Shown here piece after piece: positions 24,940 through 33,765 of a stretch of 37,890 bases of DNA. The notes beneath the pieces are model-generated. The model worked only from the letters and a program-made list of their open reading frames with translations. It had not been told where the DNA came from and searched no databases. Every line of letters begins with the position of its first letter. The stretch's first letter is position 1. Where the stretch lies: positions 1 to 37,890 of the forward strand of contig CANJHI010000032.1 in assembly GCA_947474005.1 (NCBI GenBank), given 5' to 3'. This DNA is from Alphaproteobacteria bacterium (GTDB lineage Bacteria > Pseudomonadota > Alphaproteobacteria > Reyranellales > Reyranellaceae). Position numbers and translations under genes: made by a program.

Positions 24940-26124
24940 ATGAAAATCGTCAAAATCGAGGATTTGCATTGCGACGCCGGCTGGCGCGACTTCTCCTTTC
25001 TCAAGATCACGACCGACGACGGCCTGGTCGGCTGGTCGGAATACAACGAAGGCTACGGTAGCGCCGGCCTCACCGCCGTGATCCGGCGCATGGCGGCAAG
25101 CCTCGTCGGCCAGGATCCGCGGCCGATCGAGCGCATCATGACGACGTTCTATGCCATCACGCGCCAGGCGCCGGGCGGCATCAACCAGCAGGCGATGGCG
25201 GCGATCGAGAACGCCCTTCTGGATGTGAAGGCAAAGGCGCTGGGCATTCCGGTCTGCGCCCTGTTCGGCGGCCCGGTGCGTGATCGCCTGCCGCTCTACT
25301 GGTCGCATTGCGGCAGCTACCGCTTCCGTAACGCCGAGGTGATGGGCGTCGAGCCGGTGCGCTCGTTCGACGATGTGGTGAAGCTCGGCAAACACGTGAA
25401 GGAGCGTGGTTTCAAGGCCTTAAAAACCAACATCTTCCGCTTCGATCTCGATCCGCCCAACATGCACCAGCCGGGATTTGGCCGCACCGCCGGCGGGCCC
25501 GAGCTCAACGCCGATGGTGCGACCCTGGCCGCGATCTCCGACGGGCTGGCGGCCTTCCGCCAGGGCGCCGGTCCCGACATGGGTATCCTTCTCGACACCA
25601 ACTTCAATTTCAAGACCGAGGGTTACATCAAGGTCGCGCGCACCTGCGAGCCCTACAATCTGTTTTGGCTGGAGATCGATTCCTACGATCCCGAGGGGCT
25701 GCGGCTGATCCGCGACCGAGCTTCGATGCCGATCGCCTCCTGCGAATCGCTGTTCGGGCGCCGCCAGTTCCGGCCGTTCTTCGAGAACCGCTCGATCGAT
25801 GTGTCGATCATCGACGTGCCGTGGAACGGGCTGGCCGAGTCCTTCAAGATCTCGACCATGGCCGAGGCCTATGAGATCAACTGCGCGCCACACAACTTCT
25901 ACGGCCACATGTCGACGCTGATGAGCGCCCATCTGTGCGCCGCCATGCCCAACTTCCGCATCATGGAAATCGATATCGACGACGTGCCGTGGAAGGACGA
26001 TCTGGTCACGCATCCCCCGGTCATCCAGAATGGTGAGCTGATCGTGCCCACCCGGCCGGGCTGGGGCGCCGACATCAACGAGGAAGCGGTGCGCGCGCAT
26101 CCGCCCAAGAATCCCCATCCCTGA
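24940..26124 (+). CDS. Mandelate racemase/muconate lactonizing enzyme family protein
   Basis: Enolase-superfamily enzyme of 394 residues. The ATG lies 6 nt after GGGAGGAA; the frame is open further upstream only as a shadow. Catalytic layout: Lys162 in LKTN on strand 2, metal ligands Asp219 (LLDTN), Glu245 (WLEID) and Glu269 (SCESL), then Asp292 (IIDVPW) and His318 (CAPHNF) as the Asp-His dyad of the mandelate-racemase type. This points to abstraction of a proton alpha to a carboxylate, probably in a sugar-acid dehydratase or racemase; the substrate is not deducible. It is followed after 11 nt by the NIPSNAP gene, which argues for one catabolic operon. Confidence 0.94.
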   Translation: MKIVKIEDLHCDAGWRDFSFLKITTDDGLVGWSEYNEGYGSAGLTAVIRRMAASLVGQDPRPIERIMTTFYAITRQAPGGINQQAMAAIENALLDVKAKALGIPVCALFGGPVRDRLPLYWSHCGSYRFRNAEVMGVEPVRSFDDVVKLGKHVKERGFKALKTNIFRFDLDPPNMHQPGFGRTAGGPELNADGATLAAISDGLAAFRQGAGPDMGILLDTNFNFKTEGYIKVARTCEPYNLFWLEIDSYDPEGLRLIRDRASMPIASCESLFGRRQFRPFFENRSIDVSIIDVPWNGLAESFKISTMAEAYEINCAPHNFYGHMSTLMSAHLCAAMPNFRIMEIDIDDVPWKDDLVTHPPVIQNGELIVPTRPGWGADINEEAVRAHPPKNPHP

Positions 26125-26135
26125 GAGGAAACGAC

Positions 26136-26774
26136 ATGGTCTACGAACTTCGCTGCTATACCCTGAAGCCCGGCAAGATGCCGGAATACCTCAAGGCTGC
26201 CGAGACGATCGGCCGGCCGGCGCGTGGCCAGAATTACGGCGTCAACCACGGCTACTGGACAGCCGAGTTCGGTGCGCTGAACCAGATCTGGCACTTGTGG
26301 AAGTACGACAGCTACGAAGAGCGGACGCGGCTGCGCGGTGAGCTGATGAAGCATAAGCCGTGGACTGAAGGCTACGTCCCGACGATCCGTCCGCTGATCG
26401 AGCGCCAGGACCTGCGGCTCATGAATGCCGTGGTCGATATCCGGCCGGACGACGGCACCACCGGCAACATCTACGAGCTGCGTGTCTATCGCTGCAACAT
26501 GGGTGGCGCTGTCCAATACGGCAAAGATTTCAAAGAGGTGCAGGCCGCGCGTGACAAGTATTCGCCGATCTGGGGCGCCTGGACCGGCGAGTTCCCGCAG
26601 CCCAACGAGTGGATCCACCTCTGGCGCTACAAGAACCTGCAGGAGCGCTTCGAGGCGCGCGGTGCGGCGATGAAGGATCCGGCGTGGCAGGCCTATCTCG
26701 CCAAGGGTCCGGCGAAACTACAAGCGATGCATTCGACCTTGCTGTTGCCGACGAACTACTCGCCGCTGAAGTAG
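26136..26774 (+). CDS. NIPSNAP family protein, two tandem domains
   Basis: A 212-residue protein with two consecutive NIPSNAP (dimeric alpha-beta barrel) domains: VYELRCYTLKPGKMPEYLKA (2-21) with IWHLWKYDSYEER, and IYELRVYRCNMGGAVQYGKDF (about 110-130) with WIHLWRYKNLQER. The repeated pattern indicates internal duplication. NIPSNAP proteins frequently sit in catabolic operons but have no general reaction assigned. It is 11 nt downstream of the MR/MLE gene and 79 nt upstream of the Mo-enzyme gene, with an inverted repeat between them. Confidence 0.92.
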   Translation: MVYELRCYTLKPGKMPEYLKAAETIGRPARGQNYGVNHGYWTAEFGALNQIWHLWKYDSYEERTRLRGELMKHKPWTEGYVPTIRPLIERQDLRLMNAVVDIRPDDGTTGNIYELRVYRCNMGGAVQYGKDFKEVQAARDKYSPIWGAWTGEFPQPNEWIHLWRYKNLQERFEARGAAMKDPAWQAYLAKGPAKLQAMHSTLLLPTNYSPLK

Positions 26775-26794
26775 GATTAATCAGGAACGGACTG

Positions 26795-26826
26795 CCTCAC
26801 TCCGAGGAGCGATCCTCGGGGTGAGG
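26795..26826. repeat. Intergenic inverted repeat
   Basis: CCTCACTCCGAGGA (26795-26808), loop GCGA, TCCTCGGGGTGAGG (26813-26826): 14-bp arms with a single G-T-type mismatch. It sits between the NIPSNAP and Mo-enzyme genes, 27 nt before the latter's ATG. It could attenuate or process the operon mRNA, or be one copy of a dispersed palindromic repeat family. Confidence 0.7.
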
Positions 26827-26853
26827 TGGCTTGGAATTTGCGAGGGTAAGCGT

Positions 26854-29196
26854 ATGGACTCGTTCGACGACACCGGTCTTGCCTTGATGAAGTTCGGCGT
26901 CGGCCAGTCCGTGCCGCGCTCCGAGGACCCGAAGCTGCTGCGCGGCCAGGGACGCTACACCGACGACATCAATCTGCCGGGCCAGGCCTATGCCGTCATG
27001 GTGCGCAGCAGGATCGCGCACGGCGTGCTGAAGAGCGTCGATGCGTCCGCAGCGAAGACGATGCCGGGCGTATTTGCCATCTACACCAACACCGATCTCG
27101 AAGCGGCAGGCTTCGGGCCGATGAGATGCGGCCTCAACATTCCCGACCGCGACGGCAAGCCGATGAAGACCCCGCCCCGGCCGTCGTTGGCCAAAGGCCG
27201 CGTGCGCTTCGTGGGCGAGGCCGTGGCCTGCGTCGTGGCCGAAACGGCCGTGCAGGCCAAGGACGCCGCCGAAGCCGTCGAACTCGATATCGAGGAACTG
27301 CCCGCCGTCACCACTCCGGCTGACGCGCTGAAACCCGGCGCGCCGCAGATCCATGAAGACGCTCCCGGCAATCTGGTGCTCGACTTCCACTACGGTGATG
27401 CCGAAGCGGTGAAGAAGGCTTTCGCCGAGGCAGCGCACGTCACCAGGCTCGAAATCGCCTCCAACCGGATTGTGGTGAATGCCATGGAGCCGCGCTCGGC
27501 GGTCGGCTCCTATGATGCCAAGACCGAGCGCTGGACCTTGCATGTCGGTTGCCAGGGCGTGATGGGTCTGCGCGGCGGCCTCGCCAAGGACGTGCTCAAT
27601 GTGCCGCCGAACAGGCTGCGTGTGCTGACCGGCAATGTCGGTGGCTCGTTCGGCATGAAGTCGCAGGTCTATCCCGAGTACGCGCCGCTGCTGCTGGGCG
27701 GCAAGCTGCTCGGCCGTCCGGTGAAGTGGACCGACGAACGCTCCGAAAGCTTCCTGAGCGACCATGCCGGTCGCGATCACCAACGCATTGCCGAGCTGGC
27801 CCTCGACAAGGATGGCAGGTTCCTCGCCGTGAGGCTGAGCGGCACCGGCAACGCCGGTGCCTACATCTATCCGCCGATGCCTGCCACGACCAACGCGGTG
27901 AAGAACGTCATCGATGTCTACAAGACGCCGGCGATGGAGGTGAATTCCAAGGTCGTGTTCACCAACACCACGCCGGTCGGTGCCTATCGCGGCGCCGGAC
28001 GGCCCGAGGGCAACTATTACATGGAGCGCCTGATCGATACGGCGGCGCGTGAGATGGGCCTCGATCGGATTGCGATGCGGCGGCTGAACCACATTGCGCC
28101 CGGGCAGATGCCCTACAAGGCGCCGTCGGGCATGAACTACGATTCGGGCGAGTTCACCACGATCCTCGACAAGGCGTTGATTGCCGCGGATTGGTCGGGC
28201 TTCGAGGCGCGCAAGCGGGAGAGTGCCGCGCGCAACAAGCTGCGCGGCCTCGGCCTCGGCTCCTACCTCGAGGTCACGGGACCGCCCGCCAAGGAATACG
28301 GCGGCATCCGCTTCGAGGACGACGGCACGATCACCATGCTGAGCGGTACGCTCGATTATGGGCAGGGTCACGCCACGCCTTTCGCCCAGGTGCTGGGCAG
28401 CCAACTCGGCATTCCGCTCGACCGTTTCCGCCTGCTGCAGGGCGACAGCGACCAACTCAAGGTGGGCGGCGGCACCGGCGGCTCGAAGTCGGCGCTGGTT
28501 GCCAGCCAAGCCTTCCTTGAGGCCGGCGACATACTGATTGCGCAGGGCAAGCAGATCGCGGCCCACGTGCTCGAAGCCTCGACCGTGGACATCGAATTCG
28601 CGCATGGCCGTTTCGTGATCGCCGGCACCGATCGTGGCGTCAGCATTCTGGAGCTCGCCGACAAGCTGCGTGGCGGCCTGAAGCTGCCGGCAGACCTGCC
28701 GCAGTCGCTCGATGTCAGCCATATCTCGGACAATCCGCCGTTTTCCTTTCCCAACGGCTGCCACGTCGCCGAAGTCGAGATCGACCGCGATACCGGCGTG
28801 ATCGAGGTAGTGCGCTATTTCATGGTCAATGACTTCGGCACGGTCATCAATCCGATGCTGGTCGCGGGCCAGGCGCATGGCGGCGTCATTCAGGGCATCG
28901 GCCAGGCGTTGATGGAGCGCATGGTCTACGACCAGCAGGGTCAGCCCGTGGCGGGCTCCTACATGGACTACGCCATGCCGCGCGCGTCTGACGCACCGGA
29001 CTTCTCGATCGAGAACCATTCCGTGCCGTGCAAGACCAACCGGCTGGGTATCAAGGGCTGCGGCGAGGCCGGCTGTGCCGGCGCGCTGCCTTCCGTGATG
29101 AACGCCGTGGTCGATGCGCTCGCTGAGCATGGCGTCAGTCACATCGACATGCCGGTGACCCCTGAAAAGGTGTGGCGGGTGCTGAACGGCAAATAG
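26854..29196 (+). CDS. Xanthine dehydrogenase/CoxL family molybdopterin-binding subunit (form II-like)
   Basis: Second Mo-cofactor hydroxylase large subunit, 780 residues. ATG 26854 follows GAGGG (26842-26846) by 7 nt. Landmarks: RSEDPKLLRGQGRYTDDINLPG (22-43), cofactor loop GGSFGMK (263-269), AYRGAGRPE (377-385), the form II signature loop rather than the AYRCSFR of true CO dehydrogenase, and GCGEAG with base Glu738. No small 2Fe-2S or medium FAD subunit gene is next to it. It is the last gene of a run with MR/MLE and NIPSNAP genes, suggesting a hydroxylation or dehydrogenation step in the same pathway. It shares overall architecture with the minus-strand gene at 8690-10990 but keeps the canonical loop. 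Confidence 0.94.
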   Translation: MDSFDDTGLALMKFGVGQSVPRSEDPKLLRGQGRYTDDINLPGQAYAVMVRSRIAHGVLKSVDASAAKTMPGVFAIYTNTDLEAAGFGPMRCGLNIPDRDGKPMKTPPRPSLAKGRVRFVGEAVACVVAETAVQAKDAAEAVELDIEELPAVTTPADALKPGAPQIHEDAPGNLVLDFHYGDAEAVKKAFAEAAHVTRLEIASNRIVVNAMEPRSAVGSYDAKTERWTLHVGCQGVMGLRGGLAKDVLNVPPNRLRVLTGNVGGSFGMKSQVYPEYAPLLLGGKLLGRPVKWTDERSESFLSDHAGRDHQRIAELALDKDGRFLAVRLSGTGNAGAYIYPPMPATTNAVKNVIDVYKTPAMEVNSKVVFTNTTPVGAYRGAGRPEGNYYMERLIDTAAREMGLDRIAMRRLNHIAPGQMPYKAPSGMNYDSGEFTTILDKALIAADWSGFEARKRESAARNKLRGLGLGSYLEVTGPPAKEYGGIRFEDDGTITMLSGTLDYGQGHATPFAQVLGSQLGIPLDRFRLLQGDSDQLKVGGGTGGSKSALVASQAFLEAGDILIAQGKQIAAHVLEASTVDIEFAHGRFVIAGTDRGVSILELADKLRGGLKLPADLPQSLDVSHISDNPPFSFPNGCHVAEVEIDRDTGVIEVVRYFMVNDFGTVINPMLVAGQAHGGVIQGIGQALMERMVYDQQGQPVAGSYMDYAMPRASDAPDFSIENHSVPCKTNRLGIKGCGEAGCAGALPSVMNAVVDALAEHGVSHIDMPVTPEKVWRVLNGK

Positions 29197-29213
29197 CCGG
29201 CGGCTACGCCGGC
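29196..29213. terminator. Hairpin shared by two convergent gene ends
   Basis: GCCGGCG-GCTA-CGCCGGC, a perfect 7-bp stem with a 4-nt loop, begins at the last base of the Mo-enzyme stop codon and contains the stop codon of the convergent GST gene. No T-tract on either side, so only a weak bidirectional terminator. Confidence 0.4.
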
Positions 29214-29788
29214 AGGTCGTAGCCGATCTTCGTTTCGATCTCGATCGTTCGCCGCACGGCCGGCCGCGCCATCATGCGCGTATAGTGTGCCTCGATATTG
29301 GGGAAAGCCCCCGGCTCGGACTCGAGCGAGCTGCGGAAGCGCCAGTAGAGGCGGAACAGATGGATGTCGGCGATCGAATATCGCCCACCCGCCGCCCAAT
29401 CGTTCTTGCCCAGACGCTTGTCGGCCACCGCATAGACTTCGCGTGCGTGTTCCAGTCCCTGGCGTCGTGCCGGATGGATGGTCGAGGCAATGTAAGACAT
29501 CCAGGAGACTACCTGGGCTTCGGCCTCGACGTCGCCCTGCGGCAGCAACTCCGCCGCGGGAAACGTCCGCGCGAGATAGAACAGGATACCGGCCACCTCG
29601 GTGAGCATGCGGTCGTCGATCATCAGCACCGGCACTTTCCCGGCAGGATTCATCGCGAGGAACGCCGACGTCCGCGTGTCCTTCCTTGCCAGGGACAGCG
29701 GTTTGCCCTCGAACGATGCGCCGGTCTCGTGCAGGGCGATGTGGGGCGCCATCGAACTCGAGCCGGGGGCGAAATAGAATGTCAGCAT
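29204..29788 (-). CDS. Glutathione S-transferase family protein
   Basis: A 194-residue GST: thioredoxin-like N-domain (LTFYFAPGSSSMAPHIALHETGASFEGKPLSL, with cis-Pro in GKVPVLMIDD) and an all-helical C-domain with SIADIHLFRLYWR in place of the usual N-capping SIADI motif. The glutathione-contacting ES pair after the cis-Pro loop reads LTEVAG, so the usual Ser is Val. Start at MLTFYF; an in-frame extension to 29818 adds an Arg/Pro tail atypical of GSTs. Convergent with the Mo-enzyme gene, with 7 nt between stops. Confidence 0.88.
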   Translation of the reverse strand: MLTFYFAPGSSSMAPHIALHETGASFEGKPLSLARKDTRTSAFLAMNPAGKVPVLMIDDRMLTEVAGILFYLARTFPAAELLPQGDVEAEAQVVSWMSYIASTIHPARRQGLEHAREVYAVADKRLGKNDWAAGGRYSIADIHLFRLYWRFRSSLESEPGAFPNIEAHYTRMMARPAVRRTIEIETKIGYDLPA

Positions 29789-29927
29789 GGCGGGAGGTCT
29801 CCGCGGTTGGGCTCTCACTTTAGCGCCGTCGACAAAGTCTGCCCACGGTGCACTGCGGTGCTGCTGGCGTTTCGCCTGTCAGGGTGACAAATACACCCGG
29901 CATCCCTCAGAGGCTTCCACCCGCAAC

Positions 29928-30299
29928 ATGTCGCTCGACTGGACAATTGATGCCGAGACCCGATTGGTCGTCATTGTGGCGGACGGTGATGTCACGCGCG
30001 GGGAAATGGATACATTGCTCGACGACTTGATCGCCAAAGAGGCGTTGGCCTACCGAAAGCTGTTCGACGGCAGTCGGGGCGACACTTTAATGAATTCGGA
30101 GGAGCTGCTCATGCTGGGGGTGCGCTTTCGCGCCATCCATACGCAGGGGCGCATGGGACCACTGGCCGTCGTCGTGGCCGAGCACAAGGCGGAGCTCGTT
30201 GCCCGGGTGCTGGGCATGCTCGCTGTCGCCGACCGGCCGATGCGCGTCTTCCGCGCACCCGCACTGGCGCGTCGCTGGCTCGAGTCGCTGGCCAGGTAG
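29928..30299 (+). CDS. STAS/SpoIIAA-like small protein
   Basis: A 123-residue protein whose pattern SLDWTIDAETRLVVIVADGDVTRGEMDTLLDDL, then KLFDGSRGD and GPLAVVVAEHKAELVARVLGML, resembles SpoIIAA-like/STAS-domain proteins of proteobacteria. Alternating beta strands and helices fit a single small domain. There is no clear Shine-Dalgarno before the ATG. It stands alone between a GST gene and a binding-protein gene; the 139-nt upstream region shows no recognisable promoter. Function unknown. Confidence 0.72.
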   Translation: MSLDWTIDAETRLVVIVADGDVTRGEMDTLLDDLIAKEALAYRKLFDGSRGDTLMNSEELLMLGVRFRAIHTQGRMGPLAVVVAEHKAELVARVLGMLAVADRPMRVFRAPALARRWLESLAR

Positions 30300-30409
30300 A
30301 CGGAGGTCGGATCGTCCGGCCGTCGCTGCCGATATGTACCGGCGGCTCGAGGACCCTCATGTCGCCGGCAAGCTTCTGCTGCGCGCCGGCGCATGAGTAG
30401 GTAGCGGTC

Positions 30410-32017
30410 CTAGCGGTCGAGCCAGACGTCCTCGTAGCGCGTGCCGTTGTAGATGCTGTTGCTATGGAGGGTCACGCCCTTGACATAGGGCTGCCAGCAG
30501 CCTGCCGCCTTGCCATTGTAGATGATCGGCCGGGCGATATCCTCCTGCAGCTTGGCATCGATGTCCCACACCATCTCCAGGCGCTTCTTCTGGTCGGTCT
30601 CGCGCGACTGCGCCTCGAACAGCTTGGTCATCTCGGGGTTGCAGTAACCGTTGTAGTTGCGCAGCGAGCCGCAGGCGTAACCCTCGAAGAAAGTGACATC
30701 GGGATCGTCGACGGCGCTGCCGGAGAGGTTAAGCGCCACCACGTAGTCCTTCTTGAACACGCGGTTGTAGTAGACGCTGGTGTCGATTACCTCGAGCTCG
30801 CTGTCGATATAGATCTGCTTCAGCTGGTCGAGCAGGATCACCGCCGGATCGCGGAAGGTGGCGATGTTTCGCGTGCTGACTTTCAGCTTCAGCCGCTTGT
30901 CGGGGCCGTAGCCCGCCTGCTTCATCAGCTCGCGCGCCTCGTCGCGACTCTTGGCGACGTCGCCGTAGCCAATGATGGTCTTCAACTTCTCCGGAGGCAG
31001 ACCCCACACGCCGTCCGGCGGCGCCAGCATGGCACCACCCAGTGTGCTTTGGCCTTCACTCAGGATGTCGATGAAGGCCTGCCGATCGAGCGTCAGCGCC
31101 ATGGCGCGACGGATCTTCGGATCGTCGAACGGCGGCACCTCGCGGTTGACGATCAGGTTGGTGCTGACGCCGGTGGCGCGCATGGTGCATTGCGCCTGCG
31201 GCGCGTCCTTTTTTATGCCCTTCAGGAGCGGGACCGTGACATCGGTCGGGAAGGTCATGTCGAACTTGCCGCTGACGAACGACAGCATGCGGGTCGAGCG
31301 ATCGGCGATGATGGTGTATTCGATGCCGTCGAGATAGGGCCGCCCGGGCTTCCAGTAGTCGGTGTTCTTGGTGAGTTTGATGCCCTCGTTCATCTTGAGC
31401 TCGACGAACTTGAACGGACCGGTGCCGACCGGCTTGCGGCGCATGTCCGCGATGGGAATATGGCAGGGGTAGATCGGCGTGTAGCCGGAGGCCAGCAATG
31501 CCAGCAGCGAGGGCTGCGGCGACTTGAGATGGAAGGTTGCGTTGAAATCGCCGTCGGCCGTCACCTTCTCGACATTGCCGTACCAGGCCCCGCGCGGATT
31601 GCGCCGGAGCTTGTTCTCGGCGCTGAGCAGCAGATCGAAGGTGCAGGCGACGTCCTTGGCCGTGAACGGTTTGCCGTCGTGCCAGCGCACGCCCTGGCGC
31701 AGCTTGAAGGCAAGCGTCTTGCCGTCGGCACCCCACGTCCAACTCAGGCCGAGATCCGGGATGATCGATTCGAAGCTGTTCTTGGCCACGTGCTGGTCGA
31801 ACATGACCAGGTTGTTGAACAGGCCCATGAAGGGCACGGCCACCGAGACGGTTGCCTCCTCGTGGATCGAGGCGCTGGGCGGCGTGTCCATGTGCTGGAT
31901 CTTGAGGATGCCACCGGATTTCTGCGCCCGGGCAGTACCGGTCGTTGCCGTCGTCAATGCCATCACGCTTACCAACGCAAAACACGCCAACGCAAAGCGA
32001 TCGGTTCGGCTTTTCAT
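30410..32017 (-). CDS. ABC transporter substrate-binding protein, peptide/nickel type (SBP_bac_5), paralog
   Basis: A 535-residue periplasmic receptor with a Sec signal (hydrophobic 8-22, cleavage near ARA at 31). Mature start QKSGGILKIQHMDTPPSASIHEEATVSVAVP, WHDGKPFTAKDVACTFDLL and the C-terminus YEDVWLDR closely track the gene at 774-2396, marking the two as paralogs. Cysteines in YPCHIP, CTFD and YACGS are shared by both. GGGAGG precedes the ATG by 7 nt. No permease or ATPase is adjacent, so this is also an orphan receptor; it may feed a transporter elsewhere or act in sensing. Confidence 0.93.
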   Translation of the reverse strand: MKSRTDRFALACFALVSVMALTTATTGTARAQKSGGILKIQHMDTPPSASIHEEATVSVAVPFMGLFNNLVMFDQHVAKNSFESIIPDLGLSWTWGADGKTLAFKLRQGVRWHDGKPFTAKDVACTFDLLLSAENKLRRNPRGAWYGNVEKVTADGDFNATFHLKSPQPSLLALLASGYTPIYPCHIPIADMRRKPVGTGPFKFVELKMNEGIKLTKNTDYWKPGRPYLDGIEYTIIADRSTRMLSFVSGKFDMTFPTDVTVPLLKGIKKDAPQAQCTMRATGVSTNLIVNREVPPFDDPKIRRAMALTLDRQAFIDILSEGQSTLGGAMLAPPDGVWGLPPEKLKTIIGYGDVAKSRDEARELMKQAGYGPDKRLKLKVSTRNIATFRDPAVILLDQLKQIYIDSELEVIDTSVYYNRVFKKDYVVALNLSGSAVDDPDVTFFEGYACGSLRNYNGYCNPEMTKLFEAQSRETDQKKRLEMVWDIDAKLQEDIARPIIYNGKAAGCWQPYVKGVTLHSNSIYNGTRYEDVWLDR

Positions 32018-32150
32018 GGTGCGTCCTCCCAGTGACGTATGTCCGTGGCAGGCAACGCGCTGTCCGCTTGAGCTGCGGCTTGTCGCGCGCGGCCTTGGCT
32101 TGTGCTCGGTCTAGACTTCTCCCCGATTGAAAGTGAAAGAGCCTAGCGCT

Positions 32151-32166
32151 GTTCCAGTGGTGGAAC
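32151..32166. promoter_or_regulatory. Inverted repeat in a divergent promoter region
   Basis: GTTCCA-GTGG-TGGAAC, perfect 6-bp arms around 4 nt, with partial extension (CTG before, CCAG after). It lies in the 250-nt gap between the binding-protein gene (minus) and the SET gene (plus), 134 and 102 nt from the two starts. Possible operator; no regulator is encoded next to it. Confidence 0.35.
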
Positions 32167-32267
32167 CAGTCACCCCCAGGCTGTGGCGCCGGCGCGATTG
32201 AAGAGGCGCAGGGAGCAGGGTAAGCACGCGGGCCGTACGGTACCGGCGATCACGAGTAAGAGTTTTC

Positions 32268-32735
32268 ATGAAGCGCAAGACAAGCAAGGCATTCGTCTAT
32301 CTCGGCGCCTCCGGCGTTCACGGTATCGGCTGTTTCGCCGACCAGGACATCAAAAAGGGAGAGCTCGTCCGCATCTGGGACGGCGAGGACAGTCGTTGGG
32401 TCTCGACCCGGCAGGTCGATGCCTCGCCCCATGTCGCCCTCTACAAGAAGTTTGGCATTCGCAGCACCGGCGGCTACTGGGTGCCGCTCGATTTCCTGCG
32501 CATCTCGACCGGCTGGTACATGAACCATGCCGCCGACCCCAATCTCGGCTCCGATGACGGCGACGTGACCTATCATGCCGTGCGCGACATTCCAGCCGGT
32601 GAGGAACTCACGATCGACTATCGTCTCATGGACGACGTGTACGACAATCTCCAGCGCGACGTCGCCGTCCCGCCAACCGCCACCGGCAAGCGGCCACTCG
32701 GCAAGCTGGCGCGAAAAAGGCGACCCGCACGTTAA
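32268..32735 (+). CDS. SET domain protein (predicted protein-lysine methyltransferase)
   Basis: A compact 155-residue SET-domain protein. Motifs in order: GVHGIGCFADQDIKKGELVR (N-SET GxG region, 16-35), WYMNHAADPNLGS (the NHxxxPN SAM/pseudoknot motif, about 84-96) and AVRDIPAGEELTIDYRL (the ELTIDY motif with catalytic Tyr, about 104-120). No post-SET cysteine cluster is present, as is usual for small bacterial SET proteins. The C-terminal tail is Lys/Arg-rich (GKLARKRRPAR). The target, possibly ribosomal or nucleoid proteins, is unknown. It is a single gene, divergent from the binding-protein gene. Confidence 0.9.
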   Translation: MKRKTSKAFVYLGASGVHGIGCFADQDIKKGELVRIWDGEDSRWVSTRQVDASPHVALYKKFGIRSTGGYWVPLDFLRISTGWYMNHAADPNLGSDDGDVTYHAVRDIPAGEELTIDYRLMDDVYDNLQRDVAVPPTATGKRPLGKLARKRRPAR

Positions 32736-32793
32736 CGCCTAGGTCTGGCAAGACGCACTAGGAGCCCGGCCGCCGGCCCTGTATTCTCGCTTC

Positions 32794-33738
32794 ATGACGC
32801 TCCGACGACGCGACGTTCTTCTGAAGGCTGTTGCCGTCGGCGGGCTCGGGTTTCTGCCTCGGCAGGCGGCGGCGGCTGAGACCGTCCGCCTGATGTGCGG
32901 CTATGGCGTCGGCAATCCCACCGATCTTTGCGCCCAGCTCATCCAGGACGGTCTTTCGGCGGCACTCGATGAGCCGGTCGAATTCGACTATGCGCTGGGC
33001 GACGCCGGGCGGCTGGCCGCCCGTCATGTGATCGACTCGAAGCCTGATGGAAAGACGCTGCTGATCGCCGAGGTGCTGAATCTGGTCCTGCAGGACATCC
33101 CAGCGGATCCACTCCTGTCACGGCTCATGCCGATCGCCAAGATCACCCGCGGTTTCTCGACGGCGATCGTGGTCAATCAGTATTCCGGCATTGCCGATTG
33201 GGCCGGACTGCTCGCGGCGGCGCGGATGAGCCGGCTGAAGGCGGCGACAACCGGCCGAGATTCCACCGTCGGCCTCCTGCTGGCACTGATCGAGCAGCGG
33301 ATGAAGCTGTCGTTCGATCTGGTCGAGACCGAGAGCACGAAGGCCGCCGCCGATCTGCTGCTGACGCGACGCGCCGATATCGCGGCCGTCGATACGCGCC
33401 TGGCGCTTCTGTACAGCAAGCGCGACTCCACCAAGCTTCGGGTGATTGCGACCTCCGGCGCCCGGCGTTCGCCCGAATTGCCCCAGGTGCCGACTCTCGC
33501 CGAACTCGTCGGCGATCCGAAGCTCGCGTATACGATCAGCTATGGCGTCTTCGCGCCGGCCACGACCGCTTCGACCGTGGCCGCCCGATTGACGGCAGCC
33601 CTGCTCGGCATGCGGGACGACAAGTCGCTGCACTCCCAGGCGCGCCTCGCCGACATTCCCGTGCAGATCGAGGGCCCTTCGGCTGTCCTGGAGACCATCG
33701 CGCGCGATCGACGGGTTGCCGCGGATATCGGACGCTAG
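32794..33738 (+). CDS. Bug/TctC-type tripartite tricarboxylate receptor, Tat-exported
   Basis: A 314-residue periplasmic receptor with a twin-arginine signal (TLRRRDVLLKAVAVGGLGF, 2-20; AAAA cleavage near 28). The mature part follows the Bug pattern: VRLMCGYGVGNPTDLCAQLIQ, PDGKTLLIAEVLNLVL, and ELPQVPTLAEL near the C-terminus, where Bug proteins carry a conserved LPDVPTxAE-like stretch. No TctA/TctB permease genes are near, which is common because Bug receptors outnumber their permeases. Ligand probably an organic anion, unproven. A cysteine pair (Cys36 and Cys47) could form a disulfide (inference). Confidence 0.85.
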   Translation: MTLRRRDVLLKAVAVGGLGFLPRQAAAAETVRLMCGYGVGNPTDLCAQLIQDGLSAALDEPVEFDYALGDAGRLAARHVIDSKPDGKTLLIAEVLNLVLQDIPADPLLSRLMPIAKITRGFSTAIVVNQYSGIADWAGLLAAARMSRLKAATTGRDSTVGLLLALIEQRMKLSFDLVETESTKAAADLLLTRRADIAAVDTRLALLYSKRDSTKLRVIATSGARRSPELPQVPTLAELVGDPKLAYTISYGVFAPATTASTVAARLTAALLGMRDDKSLHSQARLADIPVQIEGPSAVLETIARDRRVAADIGR

Positions 33739-33765
33739 AGTATCCGTCGCGCGGTGCCTGCCGCC

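Noticed and set aside
26797-29142. A 781-codon minus-strand open frame opposite the second Mo-enzyme gene
   Set aside because: No family motifs, composition typical of antisense high-GC shadow; the plus strand has a complete CoxL-type protein with RBS.
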